Positions 13,446-14,445 of a DNA stretch of 14,445 nucleotides are shown piece after piece (within the stretch, counting starts at the first letter, position 1; every line of letters starts with the position of its first letter). The notes under the pieces are model-generated. The model did not search any database. It was given only the letters and a program-made list of their open reading frames with translations, and was not told the DNA's origin. The position numbers and the translations under genes were made by a program. Origin of the DNA: JACQAI01 sp035507915 (GTDB taxonomy: Bacteria > Pseudomonadota > Alphaproteobacteria > Elsterales > Elsteraceae); assembly GCA_035507915.1 (NCBI GenBank), contig DATJNS010000157.1, positions 1 through 14,445 of the forward strand, in the 5' to 3' direction.

Positions 13446-14075
13446 TTACGGTTGGGTGGGTCTGACCACCTCGGCCAGCCTGACGAGGTCGGCCAACGTT
13501 CGCGCGTCCATCTTGCGCATGGCCGCCGCACGATGAATTTTCACCGTGATCTCGCTTATCCCCAGCTCCGCTGCGACCTGTTTGTTCATTTTACCGGTCG
13601 TGACCAACAGCATGACCTGTTGTTCGCGCGGGGACAGCGTGCCAAACCGATGGCGCACCTGCGCAATATCGCCGTCAACCGTCCGGCGCTCGCGATCGCG
13701 TTCGATGGCGGCCATGACCGCATCAAGCATGTCTTGGTCGTGGAACGGCTTAGGAAGAAAGTCCACCGCGCCCCGCTTCATGGCGCGAACCGACATCGGA
13801 ATGTTGCCATGTCCAGTCATCATCACGACCGGCAAGCGAACGCCCAGTTGAGCGAGCTGCGCTTGAAAATCCAACCCATTCATGTCGGGCAAACGGACGT
13901 CGATGATGATGCAACCTGGCCTGTCCGCGAGGTTCGCAGCCATAAAATCACGCGCCGTTGCGTAGGTTTGCGTCTCCAGGCCGACCGAGTCGAAGAGCTC
14001 CTCCAGCGCGGCGCGCATCGAGGCGTCGTCGTCGACCACATGCACGACCGCTCGCTCGCTCGGCTCCAACGGCAT
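13446..14075 (-). CDS. FixJ/TodT-type response regulator (receiver + LuxR-type HTH)
   Basis: A 209-residue transcription regulator. The receiver (about 8-125) has VVDDDAS, the phosphoacceptor Asp in CIIIDVRLPDMNG, MTGHG and the Lys in DFLPKPF. A short linker leads to a LuxR/FixJ helix-turn-helix (about 143-200) with LSPREQQVMLLVTTGKMNKQVAAELGISEITVKIHRAAAMRKM. Phosphorylation by a partner kinase should release the DNA-binding domain. I prefer ATG 14075, where GAGGG lies ten bases upstream. The frame is open to a GTG at 14117, but that has no ribosome site and nearly abuts the FNR/FixK box. It is the first gene of the leftward signalling cluster, and the neighbouring kinases are likely partners. 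Confidence 0.92.
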   Translation of the reverse strand: MPLEPSERAVVHVVDDDASMRAALEELFDSVGLETQTYATARDFMAANLADRPGCIIIDVRLPDMNGLDFQAQLAQLGVRLPVVMMTGHGNIPMSVRAMKRGAVDFLPKPFHDQDMLDAVMAAIERDRERRTVDGDIAQVRHRFGTLSPREQQVMLLVTTGKMNKQVAAELGISEITVKIHRAAAMRKMDARTLADLVRLAEVVRPTQP

Positions 14076-14122
14076 GGCGGCGGCGCCCTCAAGACCGAAC
14101 GTCTTGGAGGCTAGCACGGCTA

Positions 14123-14138
14123 TTTGATATTTATCAAA
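14123..14138. promoter_or_regulatory. FNR/FixK-type binding site
   Basis: TTTGATATTTATCAAA is a perfect palindrome containing the full anaerobox consensus TTGAT-N4-ATCAA (14124-14137). Its centre at 14130.5 is 55 bases before the FixJ-like ATG. Placement at -41.5 would start transcription near 14089. It could also serve the rightward gene at 14324. FNR/FixK/Dnr-type regulators bind such sites under low oxygen or nitric oxide. Confidence 0.7.
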
Positions 14139-14203
14139 TCGACGTACGAGCGGGTGTGGGTCTCGTTACACTGACCCACTACCTATGACGGCGGCGAACG
14201 GCC

Positions 14204-14229
14204 ACGCGCCCCCCTGTTCGGGGGCGCGT
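14204..14229. repeat. Ten-pair GC hairpin upstream of the FUSC-like gene
   Basis: Perfect arms ACGCGCCCCC (14204-14213) and GGGGGCGCGT (14220-14229) enclose CTGTTC. It lies 95 bases before the rightward start at 14324 in a divergent intergenic region, where no terminator is needed. It has no T-tract. It may be a leader structure or a binding site. Confidence 0.55.
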
Positions 14230-14323
14230 GTGGCGCGAGGACCCCACGACACCCGCGCGAAATTGAAGCGGCCTGTGGTGCGAGGGCGTTGGGATGGAGA
14301 CGACAGCGTCCGGGTGAAGTCGG

Positions 14324-14445
14324 ATGCGAGCTCACGCAGCATCGCCGGGATTTGGCGCGACCCTGACCGACGCGCTGGCCGCCGCCGGACCGCCGCTGCT
14401 ATTCGGCATTCGGCTGTGGGTGTCGGTCTGTCTCGCCCTCTACGT
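14324..14445 (+). CDS. Probable FUSC-family membrane transporter, N-terminal fragment
   Basis: The first 40 codons of a gene that continues past the right edge. The frame opens at ATG 14324; an in-frame TGA at 14315-14317 excludes a longer start. After about 20 residues the sequence AAAGPPLLFGIRLWVSVCLALYV begins a membrane segment very like the first one of FUSC proteins (fusaric-acid-resistance type exporters of aromatic acids). No strong ribosome binding site is seen. The FNR/FixK-type site and the hairpin lie upstream. The call rests on a short stretch. Confidence 0.65.
   Translation, partial: MRAHAASPGFGATLTDALAAAGPPLLFGIRLWVSVCLALY

Noticed and set aside
14294..14317. ATG at 14294 as the start of the right-edge gene
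   Set aside because: That frame stops after seven codons; the FUSC-like frame opens only at 14324.
1..14445. CRISPR arrays, insertion sequences, tRNA or rRNA genes
   Set aside because: I found no regularly spaced repeats, no transposase or terminal repeats, and no tRNA- or rRNA-like sequence on either strand.

Overview
The window is GC-rich chromosomal DNA from a Gram-negative bacterium, most likely an alphaproteobacterium. Supporting signs are a FixJ-type response regulator, histidine kinases with the SIAHEVNQP-type H-box, two -24/-12 (sigma-54) promoters, and the gene mix (3-hydroxybutyrate dehydrogenase, LLM flavoenzyme, GYD protein, EgtD). I cannot name the genus. I see no insertion sequence, phage gene, CRISPR array or RNA gene.

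Left part (1-5587), nitrogen-linked uptake. A PP2C-type phosphatase cut by the left edge and a small exported protein run leftward. A divergent ammonium channel gene (amt) has a clear sigma-54 promoter. A long hairpin separates amt from a convergent GYD-domain gene. A divergent three-gene ABC importer of the nitrate/taurine/sulfonate class follows, with its own near-consensus sigma-54 promoter. The paired promoters suggest NtrC/RpoN-type control of ammonium and of an unidentified, probably nitrogen-containing, substrate.

Middle part (5592-10342). A leftward pair (LLM flavin-dependent oxidoreductase, then an exported DUF302 protein) ends 4 bases from the importer. Divergent to it is egtD (histidine to hercynine, first step of ergothioneine synthesis), closely followed by a small SnoaL/NTF2-like gene. 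No egtB is present in the window. Next, in the same direction, come an unrecognised 74-residue protein, a winged-helix DNA-binding protein without receiver domain, and a 3-hydroxybutyrate dehydrogenase-type SDR.

Right part (10386-14117), a leftward signalling cluster. In transcription order it holds a FixJ-like response regulator, a single-domain receiver, a GAF-domain histidine kinase broken by a frameshift in the dimerisation domain, and a second histidine kinase with no sensor domain. A perfect FNR/FixK-type palindrome lies just upstream of the FixJ-like gene, suggesting oxygen or redox control. The right edge holds the first 40 codons of a probable FUSC-family membrane protein on the + strand.

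No wholly new system is evident. The best leads are the sigma-54-controlled importer, the oxygen-box-linked two-component cluster with a broken kinase, the receiver-less regulator with its overlapping start region, and the egtD/SnoaL-like pair.
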